Positions 26,503 through 34,859 of a stretch of 64,000 nucleotides of DNA are shown here, one piece after another; position 1 is the stretch's first letter, and each line of letters opens with the position of its first letter. Source of the stretch: Methyloprofundus sedimenti (GTDB lineage Bacteria; Pseudomonadota; Gammaproteobacteria; Methylococcales; Methylomonadaceae); assembly GCF_002072955.1 (NCBI RefSeq), contig NZ_LPUF01000003.1, positions 434,001 to 498,000 of the forward strand, read 5' to 3'. Position numbers and translations under genes: made by a program. Under the pieces are notes generated by a model. It worked only from the letters and a program-made list of their open reading frames with translations. It had not been told where the DNA came from and ran no database searches.

Positions 26503-27519
26503 ATGCCAACACTACACAAAATACGCTGGGGAATACTCGGTGCAGCACGTATCAATCAACAACTCATGCCTGCGATTGTTGGGGCTGAAAATAGTGAACT
26601 TGTTGCTATTGCCAGTCGCAGACCAGATGCAGCTGAGACAACTCTAAAACAATATGCGCCTGATGTTGAAAATGTACACATATACAATGATCCGGCCGAA
26701 CTGCTTAATGACCCGGACATTCAGGCTGTCTATATACCACTTGCCAGCGAAGAACACGCACTATGGACTTTACGCGCAATAGAACACGGCAAACATGTTT
26801 TATGTGAAAAACCCATAGCTCTGAGCGTTACAGATATAGAAGCTATTCAAAGCGCGGCAGAAAAAAACCAGGTCTGTGTTATGGAAGGGTTTATGTATCG
26901 CTTTCATCCACAACACCAGCGAATCCAGGAAATCATTTTATCAGGTGTTATCGGTGAAGTTCGCTCAGTACGCACTTGTTTTGCCTATCCGATGCAGCCC
27001 GCTCGACTGTATCGCATTAACCGTCCAATTAGTCAGGGTGGAGGAGCAATGTGGGATATTGGCTGCTATGCAATTCATACTGCCCGATTTCATTTTGGTG
27101 ATCTACCAGCAAGGGCCGTTACTGCAATGGCAAAACATAATGAACATGGCGCAGATGTCAGTAGCAGCGGGATTATTGACTTTGGTGATGGTAAATATGC
27201 ACAATTTAATTTCGGCTTCGAACATGCCCGTCGTGCAGAATATGAAATCATCGGTACTAAAGGCGGCATAAAATGCCACAACGTCTGGGCCAAGGCAGAT
27301 GAACAACCCATTATTTCCTGGCAAACAGATTCAGGCGAACAGCATTCTGAAAGCCTGGATTTAGCCAATCATTTTCAACTGGAAGTCGAACATTTTTGTG
27401 CCTGCATACTGAATCATCAAGCACCTAAATTATCCCTGCTGGATGCAAAGGATAACTGTAAAATTATTCTTGCCGCTCTGGAATCAGTAGAGCTAGGCAA
27501 AACAATTCAAATAAATTAA
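26503..27519 (+). CDS. Gfo/Idh/MocA family NAD(P)-dependent oxidoreductase
   Basis: 338 residues. The N-terminal Rossmann domain starts IRWGILGAARINQQLMPAI, and the family's EKP motif is seen in HVLCEKPIALS (~98-108). The C-terminal alpha/beta domain has GGGAMWDIGCYAIHTARFHF (~178), the segment with the usual catalytic D and H residues. It most likely oxidises or reduces a sugar, cyclitol or nucleotide sugar; the trans-1,2-dihydrobenzene-1,2-diol/xylose dehydrogenase group has the same pattern. It stands alone, preceded by a short AT-rich gap and followed by a repeat-like sequence. The substrate is unknown. Confidence 0.85.
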   Translation: MPTLHKIRWGILGAARINQQLMPAIVGAENSELVAIASRRPDAAETTLKQYAPDVENVHIYNDPAELLNDPDIQAVYIPLASEEHALWTLRAIEHGKHVLCEKPIALSVTDIEAIQSAAEKNQVCVMEGFMYRFHPQHQRIQEIILSGVIGEVRSVRTCFAYPMQPARLYRINRPISQGGGAMWDIGCYAIHTARFHFGDLPARAVTAMAKHNEHGADVSSSGIIDFGDGKYAQFNFGFEHARRAEYEIIGTKGGIKCHNVWAKADEQPIISWQTDSGEQHSESLDLANHFQLEVEHFCACILNHQAPKLSLLDAKDNCKIILAALESVELGKTIQIN

Positions 27520-27599
27520 TCAATACTTAAGTGCAGGTAAATAATCTAACATTTCTACCATGGAGATCATGAAGTTCATGAAGGCTTACAAGCTCCTCT

Positions 27600-27638
27600 G
27601 AAAGTAACGGGTAGCAAAACACGGTGTTGAATTGAATC
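27600..27638. repeat. 39-base dispersed repeat, copy 1
   Basis: GAAAGTAACGGGTAGCAAAA followed by CACGGTGTTGAATTGAATC recurs at 41119-41157 with three mismatches. It lies in the gap before the small lipoprotein gene. Its nature is unknown. Confidence 0.7.
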
Positions 27639-27768
27639 TAGGAGGATAGGTGAAGCTGAATTGCTTATAGTGGAATCATGGTTCTCACCTATTCGGAAAA
27701 TTAGCAGCAGTTATGTTTTTTGGAATTACCAACATACACACTCTTATTTCACATTAAAGGAAACTCAT

Positions 27769-28140
27769 ATGGCAACATTAATATTTCACGTAATTATATT
27801 GACACTTGTGCTTGGTGGCTGCACTCCCAAACATGTCACCAAAGAACCATCCTATTATCCGACGCAAAAGGAGATAGCGGCAGCTGATTACGGCTCTTAT
27901 CCCTCAAATTATAAACAAATTATTCGAGACTTTCTTCAGACGCGCTTGAAAGACCCATCATCAGCTGAGTATCGGTATATTGGTGAACCGAAGAAGCATC
28001 ATAGTGAAGGAACGAGCCCTAAGGCAATTGATTATAACTATCTTGTCAAAGTATATATTAACTCAAAGAATAGTTATGGCGGGTATGTCGGTGAACATGA
28101 ATACTTTTTTTACATATGGAATGGTGAAGTCGATGACTAG
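27769..28140 (+). CDS. Small lipoprotein, unknown function
   Basis: 123 residues from the ATG at 27769, which is preceded by AAAGGA. The frame is open further upstream, but the lipoprotein signal begins here: MATLIFHVIILTLVLGGC with an LGGC lipobox at residues ~15-18. The mature part has NYKQIIRDFLQTRLKDPSSA, a segment common in small periplasmic lipoproteins in which a conserved KDPxSA precedes a beta-rich domain, and ends EYFFYIWNGEVDD. Function is not known. A 23-codon frame (28130-28201, MTSEEAKRTLEDIDRRLRRD) overlaps its end in another frame and could be a small gene or a shifted tail. Confidence 0.7.
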   Translation: MATLIFHVIILTLVLGGCTPKHVTKEPSYYPTQKEIAAADYGSYPSNYKQIIRDFLQTRLKDPSSAEYRYIGEPKKHHSEGTSPKAIDYNYLVKVYINSKNSYGGYVGEHEYFFYIWNGEVDD

Positions 28141-28201
28141 TGAAGAGGCTAAGCGAACTTTGGAGGATATAGACCGTAGACTACGACGTGATGGCTATTA
28201 A
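28130..28201 (+). CDS. Possible small acidic/basic peptide gene overlapping the lipoprotein end
   Basis: A 23-codon frame starts ATGACTAG across the lipoprotein stop and reads MTSEEAKRTLEDIDRRLRRD before GY and a stop. Its amphipathic helical composition looks protein-like, but it is too short to be sure. It may be the original C-terminus of the lipoprotein, separated by a frameshift. Confidence 0.25.
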   Translation, partial: SMTSEEAKRTLEDIDRRLRRDGY

Positions 28202-28339
28202 ATTTAATTTTTAACCCGTTTATTCTGTTTTATTTAACGAAAAAAGACATGATGAAAAATAAAACTAAAAAAAACCAGAAAACAAAGACAATTGAAATGT
28301 CGAAAAATTCATACAAAACAATATAAAAATATTAGTGCC

Positions 28340-28825
28340 ATGAAGATATTTTGGAGCTATGCAAAGCTTGATGATCAGAAGCCATATAAATTGACTACGC
28401 TCAGGGAGGCATTTAAAATTATATTAGATGAAACAATTGGGTTTGAAACAAAAATTGTTGTAGATGTTCATGATCTGAAATGGGGAGACGACTGGTATGA
28501 AAAACTTGATCACCTTGTTTCAGATGCCGATCTTTTTTTGCCAATAATGTCCCCATCCTATTTCAATAGCAAGATGTGCATGCGTGAATTGAATTGGGCT
28601 ATCTCTAAAAAAACCATTATTCCAATATATTATAGAGACTGCCCTAAGGGTATGCACTGCTCTTTTAAAGAGAATAATGCAGAGAATAAGGATCTAAATA
28701 AGATGTCTGCCAAAATCACAACATTCCAATACAAAGACTTTAGATACCTGCGTAACAAGGGGGTAAGTTCGGAACTAGTTCAGGATTTTTTAGATAAAAT
28801 ATCTATTGATATTGATAGAATTTAA
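28340..28825 (+). CDS. TIR-domain protein
   Basis: 161 residues from the ATG at 28340; the frame extends 16 codons upstream, but MKIFWSYAKLDDQKPYKLTT is the typical TIR beginning. Following TIR features: IVVDVHDLKWGDDWYEKLDH (~37-56), the DADLFLPIMSPSYFNSKMCM stretch (~60-79) and the RELNWA helix where the putative catalytic glutamate of NADase TIRs falls. Then IPIYYRDCP. It is the whole protein; no second domain is visible. Stand-alone TIR proteins can act in antiphage systems as NADases or signal-making enzymes, but no recognised partner sits next to it. AT-rich, likely acquired. Confidence 0.75.
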   Translation: MKIFWSYAKLDDQKPYKLTTLREAFKIILDETIGFETKIVVDVHDLKWGDDWYEKLDHLVSDADLFLPIMSPSYFNSKMCMRELNWAISKKTIIPIYYRDCPKGMHCSFKENNAENKDLNKMSAKITTFQYKDFRYLRNKGVSSELVQDFLDKISIDIDRI

Positions 28826-29131
28826 GTGCACTTGGATTGTTAAAAGTTGTCATTTGCGATGTTATCTTGTTTAAAAGTAATTGGGTTAATGTCGCATTTA
28901 GATTGTAATCCACCGGTCAATTTCAACAAAATATTTTGTTTTTTTATACTACATCACGAACTTCTTTTATTGGCACGATATACTAATCGCTAAAAAAACC
29001 AATAAGTTTTCTGAGGGGTCTGGAAGATTTAGTCTTTTTTCTTCATTAGCTTCATGTCCTTCATGGTGAAGAGCTGTTCTGGTTTAATTTAGTAACCCAC
29101 TTTTCATTAAAATAATTCTAAAAAATCACTT
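28826..29131. other. Non-coding gap
   Basis: 306 bases, AT-rich, between the TIR gene and the transglycosylase gene. It holds a short imperfect inverted repeat around CTTCATGTCCTTCATGGTGA but no reading frame, RNA gene or terminator that I can support. Confidence 0.5.
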
Positions 29132-31768
29132 ATGCAAACAGCTATCGCTATTTTTGGCATGGGCAAATTTCGCGGACACTTCGCCACCCCCCTATCGCTC
29201 CTAACGGCTACCTTGATTTTTCTATTATCTACGCATCTGGTACAAGCTGAGACTATCTCAGTCCCCATGAAAATTGATTTCCCGCAATTACAACAATTAC
29301 TCATCAGCCAGTTATTTAAAGATCCATCTGCCTCATCAGAAATATTAAACGACCCTCACGGCTGTAGTGAAATCATCTTATCCGATCCAAAACTAAGTGA
29401 ATTCAATCAACACTTACAAGTTGATGCCCGGTTTACAGCCAGACTCGCAGTAAAAATGCTGGATATCTGTATGCCTTTATTAAACTGGGATGGCTATGCA
29501 CAGATCATTAGTCAACCGGTTATAAAAGCAGACAACCCGCACCTGATTTACCTGCAGGTTATTGATAGCCATCTGATCAACCTTGATCAGGAGAAATTAA
29601 CAACAGGACCATTATGGGACCAGACCAGAAAGCAAATTCAACCACTGTTTGATAACTTTCGTCTGGATTTAACACCCTCAATCAATGAAATAAAAAGCTT
29701 TTTGCCCTTGTTTCTCCCACAGCATAGTCATGACCAGGTAAATTCTATGCTCGATTCAATGCAACTGCACGATATTCAGATCAACAAAAGTGGCATTAAT
29801 GGAAAATTACAATTTGATGTGGATACCGTTGCGCCAGTAAAACAGCAAGAACGTGTATTAAATGAGCAGGAACAACAACAATGGCAGCAAAAGTGGCAAA
29901 GCATGGATGCTCTGCTGACCTATACCATCAAATATTATGCTGCAGCAACTGAACTTGAAGAGCTCAGAGAAGCACTGTTTGATATTCTGCTAGATGCACG
30001 TTATCAATTACAAGTTGCGTTGCAACAAGATCAGGCGAGTGACCCTGTCAGACACTGGTTTATTAAAAGCTGGACGCAACTCATACCGATACTGCAAAAG
30101 ATCAGTGCAGAAAACCCTCAACAGGCACCGCTGGCACTATTAACTCTGGTCACCGCAACCGATGCTCTGGAGACATTGGACAAACTAGGTCCCACTTTTG
30201 GCCTGGATATTTCCATAGATGGTTTGCGCAGATTAGCCAGAATGCTAAATAGCAACCCTACTATAGATCCCCTGTATTATGACCAGGCTATCGATCCTGA
30301 ACTGTTACGCATTTTTCAGTTTAATCCTGACCCTGACGGTAGCAGTGACGAGCGCAGCCATTATCAATTTAACTTTTGGCCTGTTAATTCTGCGATGGCT
30401 GCAGGTAAACATCCTTTAGATAACTGGGTCCCAGCACCTGACGAACTAGATGATTATCTATTACAAGTACGCACACTGTTAATCAATAGCGCTCGGAGAT
30501 CCATTACAAAATCATCACTGACACCACAACAACGCGATATATTCCAGAAACTGGTTTTGACCACAGCCTGGCAAGAAAGCTGCTGGCGGCAATATGTCAT
30601 AAAAAACAAAAAAATTGTTGCCCTGCACTCATCAACGGGTGATACCGGCATTATGCAAGTCAATGAAAATGTCTGGCGCGGATTCGTTAATACTCATAAG
30701 TTACGCTGGAACATTGCCTACAATGTCGAAACGGGGAGCAATATTTTACTTAAGTATATGACCAGTTATGCAATAAAAAAAAGTGAACACAAGCAATCTG
30801 GCGGCATAGATAACCTGGCTCGATCGACCTATTCAACCTATAACGGCGGCCCTGGACAGGTTGCCCGATATAGAAACAGGCAGGCAAACGCGTGGTCCAA
30901 AAAAGTTGATAAAGCATTTCATCGCAAGTACTTACATGTCAAACGAGGCGAGGAACTCGCTGTAGCCGAATGCCTGGGCGGCACCAAAACCTATAAAGCA
31001 AGTAGTCAGCCCCAGCAAAAGCAACAAAAAGTAACCTCAACGTCTCCCCCCAAAAAACAATCCTCCCCGACCAAAATAGCGCAACCATTTTCTGGCACAA
31101 AAAAAATAATTCATAACGAGGCCTGGATCAAGCAACAGGCTAAAAATGACTTTACCTTACAGTTAGCCGCCTTCAGCTCCGAGCAAGCAGCCAAAGATTT
31201 CATCGGACAGCAAAGTAATCAGGAAAATTTTGCTATTTATCAAAGCAGCAAAAACAATTCCAAGCAGCTTTATACTGTTATTTATGGCTATTATTCGACT
31301 CACCAAAAAGCAGAAAAAGGCGATAAGCAATTCAAATCGTTAAAAGCCTGGATTCGTCCTTTTAAAGATATTCAGGCACAATTAAAAGGTGATCACAAGC
31401 AACAACAATTGTCCGTAACGCCCCCTCAAAAAAATCAACCCACCACTGCTAAAATAGCACAACCATTTTCTGGCACAAAAAAAATAATTCATAACCAGGC
31501 CTGGATCAAGCAACAAGCTAAAAATTACTTTACCCTACAGTTAGCTGCCTTCAGTTCCGAGCAAGCAGCGAAAGATTTCATCGGGCAACAAAGTAGTCAG
31601 GGAAATTATGCTATTTATCAACACAGAAAAAAAAATTCCAAACGGTTTTATACTGTTATTTATGGCTATTATTCGACGCACCAAAGAGCAGAAAAAGGCA
31701 GCAAGCAATTCAAATCGTTAAAAGCGTGGATTCGTCCTTTTAACGATATTCAAGTATTAATAAAATAA
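29132..31768 (+). CDS. Lytic transglycosylase with two C-terminal SPOR domains
   Basis: 878 residues. Signal peptide at residues ~20-38 (LSLLTATLIFLLSTHLVQA-E); the start could be residue 1 or 10. A long region (~45-430) of unknown fold follows. The SLT domain (~450-600) has the catalytic glutamate in LTTAWQESCWRQY (~480), then DTGIMQVNENVWRG, and STYNGGPGQVARYRNRQANA. Two SPOR domains (~670-750 and ~796-878) with ALQLAAFSSEQ-like cores follow, each preceded by a Gln/Pro/Ser-rich linker. SPOR domains bind denuded septal glycan, so the enzyme is expected at the division site. The two SPOR units are near-identical at DNA level, a recent tandem duplication. It stands alone. Confidence 0.85.
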   Translation: MQTAIAIFGMGKFRGHFATPLSLLTATLIFLLSTHLVQAETISVPMKIDFPQLQQLLISQLFKDPSASSEILNDPHGCSEIILSDPKLSEFNQHLQVDARFTARLAVKMLDICMPLLNWDGYAQIISQPVIKADNPHLIYLQVIDSHLINLDQEKLTTGPLWDQTRKQIQPLFDNFRLDLTPSINEIKSFLPLFLPQHSHDQVNSMLDSMQLHDIQINKSGINGKLQFDVDTVAPVKQQERVLNEQEQQQWQQKWQSMDALLTYTIKYYAAATELEELREALFDILLDARYQLQVALQQDQASDPVRHWFIKSWTQLIPILQKISAENPQQAPLALLTLVTATDALETLDKLGPTFGLDISIDGLRRLARMLNSNPTIDPLYYDQAIDPELLRIFQFNPDPDGSSDERSHYQFNFWPVNSAMAAGKHPLDNWVPAPDELDDYLLQVRTLLINSARRSITKSSLTPQQRDIFQKLVLTTAWQESCWRQYVIKNKKIVALHSSTGDTGIMQVNENVWRGFVNTHKLRWNIAYNVETGSNILLKYMTSYAIKKSEHKQSGGIDNLARSTYSTYNGGPGQVARYRNRQANAWSKKVDKAFHRKYLHVKRGEELAVAECLGGTKTYKASSQPQQKQQKVTSTSPPKKQSSPTKIAQPFSGTKKIIHNEAWIKQQAKNDFTLQLAAFSSEQAAKDFIGQQSNQENFAIYQSSKNNSKQLYTVIYGYYSTHQKAEKGDKQFKSLKAWIRPFKDIQAQLKGDHKQQQLSVTPPQKNQPTTAKIAQPFSGTKKIIHNQAWIKQQAKNYFTLQLAAFSSEQAAKDFIGQQSSQGNYAIYQHRKKNSKRFYTVIYGYYSTHQRAEKGSKQFKSLKAWIRPFNDIQVLIK
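31073..31768 (+). repeat. Tandem duplication of the SPOR-domain coding segment
   Basis: The segment 31073-31390 recurs at 31451-31768 with an offset of 378 bases (126 codons, so in frame). Both copies begin AAAATAGC-CAACCATTTTC and share long identical runs such as CAGTTAGC-GCCTTCAG-TCCGAGCAAGCAGC. Most differences are single substitutions. The second copy ends with the gene. Confidence 0.9.
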
Positions 31769-31873
31769 CTCTGCATTATTTTTTACTTCCCAAATGACAA
31801 ATTGGTCGTGTACGCTTAACGACTGAAAATATCTACTACCAAAATCCTCATTCTGCTGCACTATAAAAAGTAT

Positions 31874-32416
31874 TCAAAAACCAGACCCGGGCTGTTGCAA
31901 AAAGTCGATTTCCTGCTCAGTTGATTGTCTGCCAAGAACTTTGTTACGATGCGGATAACGACCAAATTTCCTGATGATCTGCTGATGTTTTATCTCAAAA
32001 TCAAAACTGGATTGAATACCATTACTTTGGTACAAATGCATGGCCACTTTATGAATTATTAATGACTCGCTGTGCATAAAGGGTAAATAGAGTACGTTAC
32101 GTTGAACCGCTGTTAACGCCATATCTGCACCGATAGAAACGGCTTCTTGAGCAAGCGCCAAAGCCAATGCATCATTCGCGAAACAAAGCGGCGAATCCCT
32201 ATGCAAATTTCTGGAAAACTGATCCAAAACTAAAATTTCCGCCAGCCTGCCTTCAGCTGTTGCCCGCCATTCAAACAATTCACAGCGCTTTGCCTGCTCA
32301 TGAATCTCTGAAAATCTAATCCGAATTATTTCATCTAGCTGATCATCTTTTACCCACCACTGCTTAGGATCAAGCTCCTCAAACCAGAACTTTAAAATTT
32401 TTTGATACATAGACAT
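31874..32416 (-). CDS. DUF924 family protein
   Basis: 180 residues. The family signature ILVLDQFSRNLHRDSPLCFA is at about residues 63-82, preceded by LKFWFEELDPKQWW near the N-terminus; both are standard for DUF924 (YP-type, helical TPR-like). The function is unknown, and it is generally a cytosolic single-domain protein. It stands alone. The stop codon is followed by a short gap to the convergent transglycosylase gene. Confidence 0.88.
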   Translation of the reverse strand: MSMYQKILKFWFEELDPKQWWVKDDQLDEIIRIRFSEIHEQAKRCELFEWRATAEGRLAEILVLDQFSRNLHRDSPLCFANDALALALAQEAVSIGADMALTAVQRNVLYLPFMHSESLIIHKVAMHLYQSNGIQSSFDFEIKHQQIIRKFGRYPHRNKVLGRQSTEQEIDFLQQPGSGF

Positions 32417-32601
32417 AATTATCTGCTTAATATTTACGCTAGCTTAGAAAGGGTTACTAAAGTTTTATCCAAAAAATAGAACCAGAACCATCTGGCATTT
32501 ACTTTCACATACTAATACTTTATATTCATTAAGCAATACATTTATACTTCGCGCGGTCACCATTGCAGACTTCCAGCTGCTGCTGATTTTTTAGCGGTGT
32601 T

Positions 32602-32639
32602 GCTGAAACAGATACATAACAAGATACGCCTGTTTCAGC
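32602..32639. repeat. Perfect 10-base inverted repeat upstream of sorA
   Basis: GCTGAAACAG (32602-32611) and CTGTTTCAGC (32630-32639) are exact complements around an 18-base spacer, within the 364-base gap before the sulfite dehydrogenase gene. It could be an operator or a transcript hairpin. Nothing else is recognised in 32417-32780. Confidence 0.55.
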
Positions 32640-32780
32640 GCCCTGCTCTCAACAAAAAAACGCCTTACTATGTTCCCTCGACCATCACCGCGTGAAGTGG
32701 AGTAGACCGCCAAATGAGGAAAATCTCAATATTAGGTATTACAAGACAGGTTACCCCGACAACCCAAGGAAACCAGACTC

Positions 32781-34022
32781 ATGATCGATAAATACAATAA
32801 AGTTCATACTTCCCGCCGCCAATTTTTACGCAATGCTGGCGCGCTGGCACTGGCCGCCTCGCCATTAAATGCTATAGCGGCTAGCGATACTAGCGAAGGC
32901 ATTACATTTGCAGATGGTCCACGTCCGTTAGTCCGTTATCCGGGTAAACGTGAACTAATTCTGGTGCATACCCGTCCACCACACCTGGAAACCCCTGCTT
33001 CCGTATTCAACGAAAGCGTGATCACGCCTAATGATGCATTTTTCGTACGTTACCACCTGGCTAATTTTCCAACTTCAATCGATCCTGAGACTTATAGGCT
33101 CACAGTCAAAGGCGCCGTCAAGACCCCCCTCAGTCTATCGCTTGCTGAACTTAAATCGAGCATGCAGCAAGTTGAAGTCGTCGCAGTAAATCAATGCTCG
33201 GGTAATAGCCGAGGCTACTCGTCACCTCGAGTGTTCGGCGCCCAGCTCGGCAACGGTGCAATGGGCAATGCTCGCTGGGTCGGTGTACCGTTAAAAACGG
33301 TGCTCGAAAAGGCTGGCGTTCTATCAGGTGCCAGACAGGTCACTTTCAACGGTTTGGATAAACCAGTTTTACCAAGCACTCCAGACTTTCGCAAAGCGCT
33401 CGACATTGAACATGCACTAAGCCCTGAACCGATGCTGGCATGGAGTATGAACGGGGAGGACCTGCCGTTTTTAAATGGCTACCCACTGAAACTGATTGTA
33501 CCTGGATATTTTGGCACTTACTGGGTCAAACACCTATCTGAAATAGAGGTCATTGACCATCTCTACGAGGGTCACGATGCTTACTTTATGACTAAAGCCT
33601 ACCGTCTACCAGATAATGATTGTATGTGCGTAGCACCAGGAACGAGTGCTGACAAGACGCGCCCAATATCCACATTACCGGTGCGCAGTTTCATTACCAG
33701 CGTAAAAACAGATGACGTATTACCAGTAAACCGCACAATAAAATTAAAAGGCATTGCCTTCGATGATGGTTCTGGCATTAAGACGGTTGATGTGTCCATA
33801 GACAGTGGCCAGACCTGGCGCGCCGCAACACTGGGCAATGATCTGGGGCGCTTCTCATTCCGGGAGTGGCAACTCGCCATAAGTTTTAAAAGTACAGGCT
33901 CAGCCGTGCTGATGGTGCGAGCCAGTAATAGGCAAGGAGAAATACAACCACTTAAGGCCGACTGGAACCCTGGCGGCTATCGACGCCATGCCATCGAATC
34001 CACCCCGATCACCATAGCCTGA
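32781..34022 (+). CDS. sorA: Sulfite dehydrogenase molybdopterin subunit (SorA-like)
   Basis: 413 residues. A Tat signal is present: SRRQFLRNAGALALAASPL with the RR motif at residues ~12-13. The sulfite-oxidase fold follows: FFVRYHLANFPTSIDPETYR (~75), the molybdenum-ligating cysteine in AVNQCSGNSRG (~138), a GNGAMGNARWVGVPL segment (~155) and the C-terminal dimerisation domain with SIDSGQTWRAATLG (~335). It oxidises sulfite to sulfate in the periplasm, passing electrons to a cytochrome c subunit, here the gene 10 bases downstream. The YedY-type alternative is less likely given the cytochrome partner. AAGGA is seen before the ATG. Confidence 0.85.
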   Translation: MIDKYNKVHTSRRQFLRNAGALALAASPLNAIAASDTSEGITFADGPRPLVRYPGKRELILVHTRPPHLETPASVFNESVITPNDAFFVRYHLANFPTSIDPETYRLTVKGAVKTPLSLSLAELKSSMQQVEVVAVNQCSGNSRGYSSPRVFGAQLGNGAMGNARWVGVPLKTVLEKAGVLSGARQVTFNGLDKPVLPSTPDFRKALDIEHALSPEPMLAWSMNGEDLPFLNGYPLKLIVPGYFGTYWVKHLSEIEVIDHLYEGHDAYFMTKAYRLPDNDCMCVAPGTSADKTRPISTLPVRSFITSVKTDDVLPVNRTIKLKGIAFDDGSGIKTVDVSIDSGQTWRAATLGNDLGRFSFREWQLAISFKSTGSAVLMVRASNRQGEIQPLKADWNPGGYRRHAIESTPITIA

Positions 34023-34032
34023 GGAACAAGCC

Positions 34033-34685
34033 ATGCAATACACTAAAACCCCTACCCTAAGTCTGGCTTTTACACTCATCATTACACTGATAATGCTACA
34101 GACACAAGCCGCAGCTGAGCAAATAAAACTACCACCAGAAACAGCCAAACTACGTGTATCCAAGCTACCTGGGTACACACTTGCAACCCAGCAATGCCTT
34201 ATCTGCCATTCGGCAGACTACATTAATTATCAGGCTCCTGACATGACTCAGAGTCAGTGGACCAATGAAGTATTTAAAATGCAGCGCTCATACGGCGCAA
34301 TGTTTAGTGAGCACGAGGCCAGGAGTATTGGTGCCTATCTTGCCGTAGCCTATGGGAATGCCAAAGCGACCGATGACAGCGTGGTTGCCGCATCAAAACT
34401 TGATCCTAGCGCTGAAAACAGCAACGCGAATACCATTATTGATGTGCAGGTGTTGCTCAATAACAATGGTTGCCTTGCTTGTCACGCCATTAACAAAAAA
34501 CTAGTCGGGCCAGCCTTTCATGAAATCGCGACCAAATATAAGGGAGATGCGGGAGCGAAATCTAAATTAGCTGCCTCGATCCAAAAGGGAGTACCGGAAA
34601 ATGGGGGAAAATGCCTATGCCGGCAATGACTAACTTAAACATCGAGCAGGCTAATGCTCTATCTTCCTTTGTATTGCAACAGTAA
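34033..34685 (+). pseudogene. sorB: Sulfite dehydrogenase cytochrome c subunit (SorB-like), frameshifted near the end
   Basis: The frame from 34033 has a signal peptide (LAFTLIITLIMLQTQAAA), a first haem motif CLICHSADYINY (~52) and a second CLACHAINKKLVGPAFHEIA (~153). After AASIQKG it drifts to a false tail and stops at 34629. Adding one base at the GGG run 34587-34589 restores STGKWGKMPMPAMTNLNIEQ and then ANALSSFVLQQ, ending at TAA 34683-34685. The lost segment contains the methionines (MPMPAM) that ligate the second haem. As written the product would lack that ligand. It could be a real one-base deletion or an assembly error. It is the electron-accepting partner of sorA, 10 bases upstream. 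Confidence 0.85.
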
Positions 34686-34803
34686 GGGCTAAAATGAGCG
34701 GCCGTATTGCTTGTTATACTTCTTGTCATCTGAGGACATTCACCTTTCCTGAGTTGATTGATTAATCATCCCGATTAGAAGAATATCATTTTAATAAACA
34801 GAT

Positions 34804-34836
34804 TAAAAAAAGGAAAGGAGGTGCTCCCCCTTTCCT
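34804..34836 (-). terminator. Rho-independent terminator after norB
   Basis: On the minus strand GGAAAGGGGG-AGCA-CCTCCTTTCC forms a 10-base stem with one mismatch, followed by a T run (34805-34810). It is about 24 bases past the norB stop. Confidence 0.8.
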
Positions 34837-34859
34837 GTAGTTTGACTAAAATAATTAGC

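Noticed and set aside
27980-28201. 73-codon frame on the plus strand overlapping the lipoprotein
   Set aside because: Most of it is the lipoprotein gene read in another frame; only the last 23 codons beyond the stop look protein-like and are listed separately at low confidence.
28340-31768. Defence system made of the TIR gene and the transglycosylase
   Set aside because: They are separated by 306 non-coding bases, and SPOR-transglycosylases are cell-wall enzymes with no known TIR partnership.
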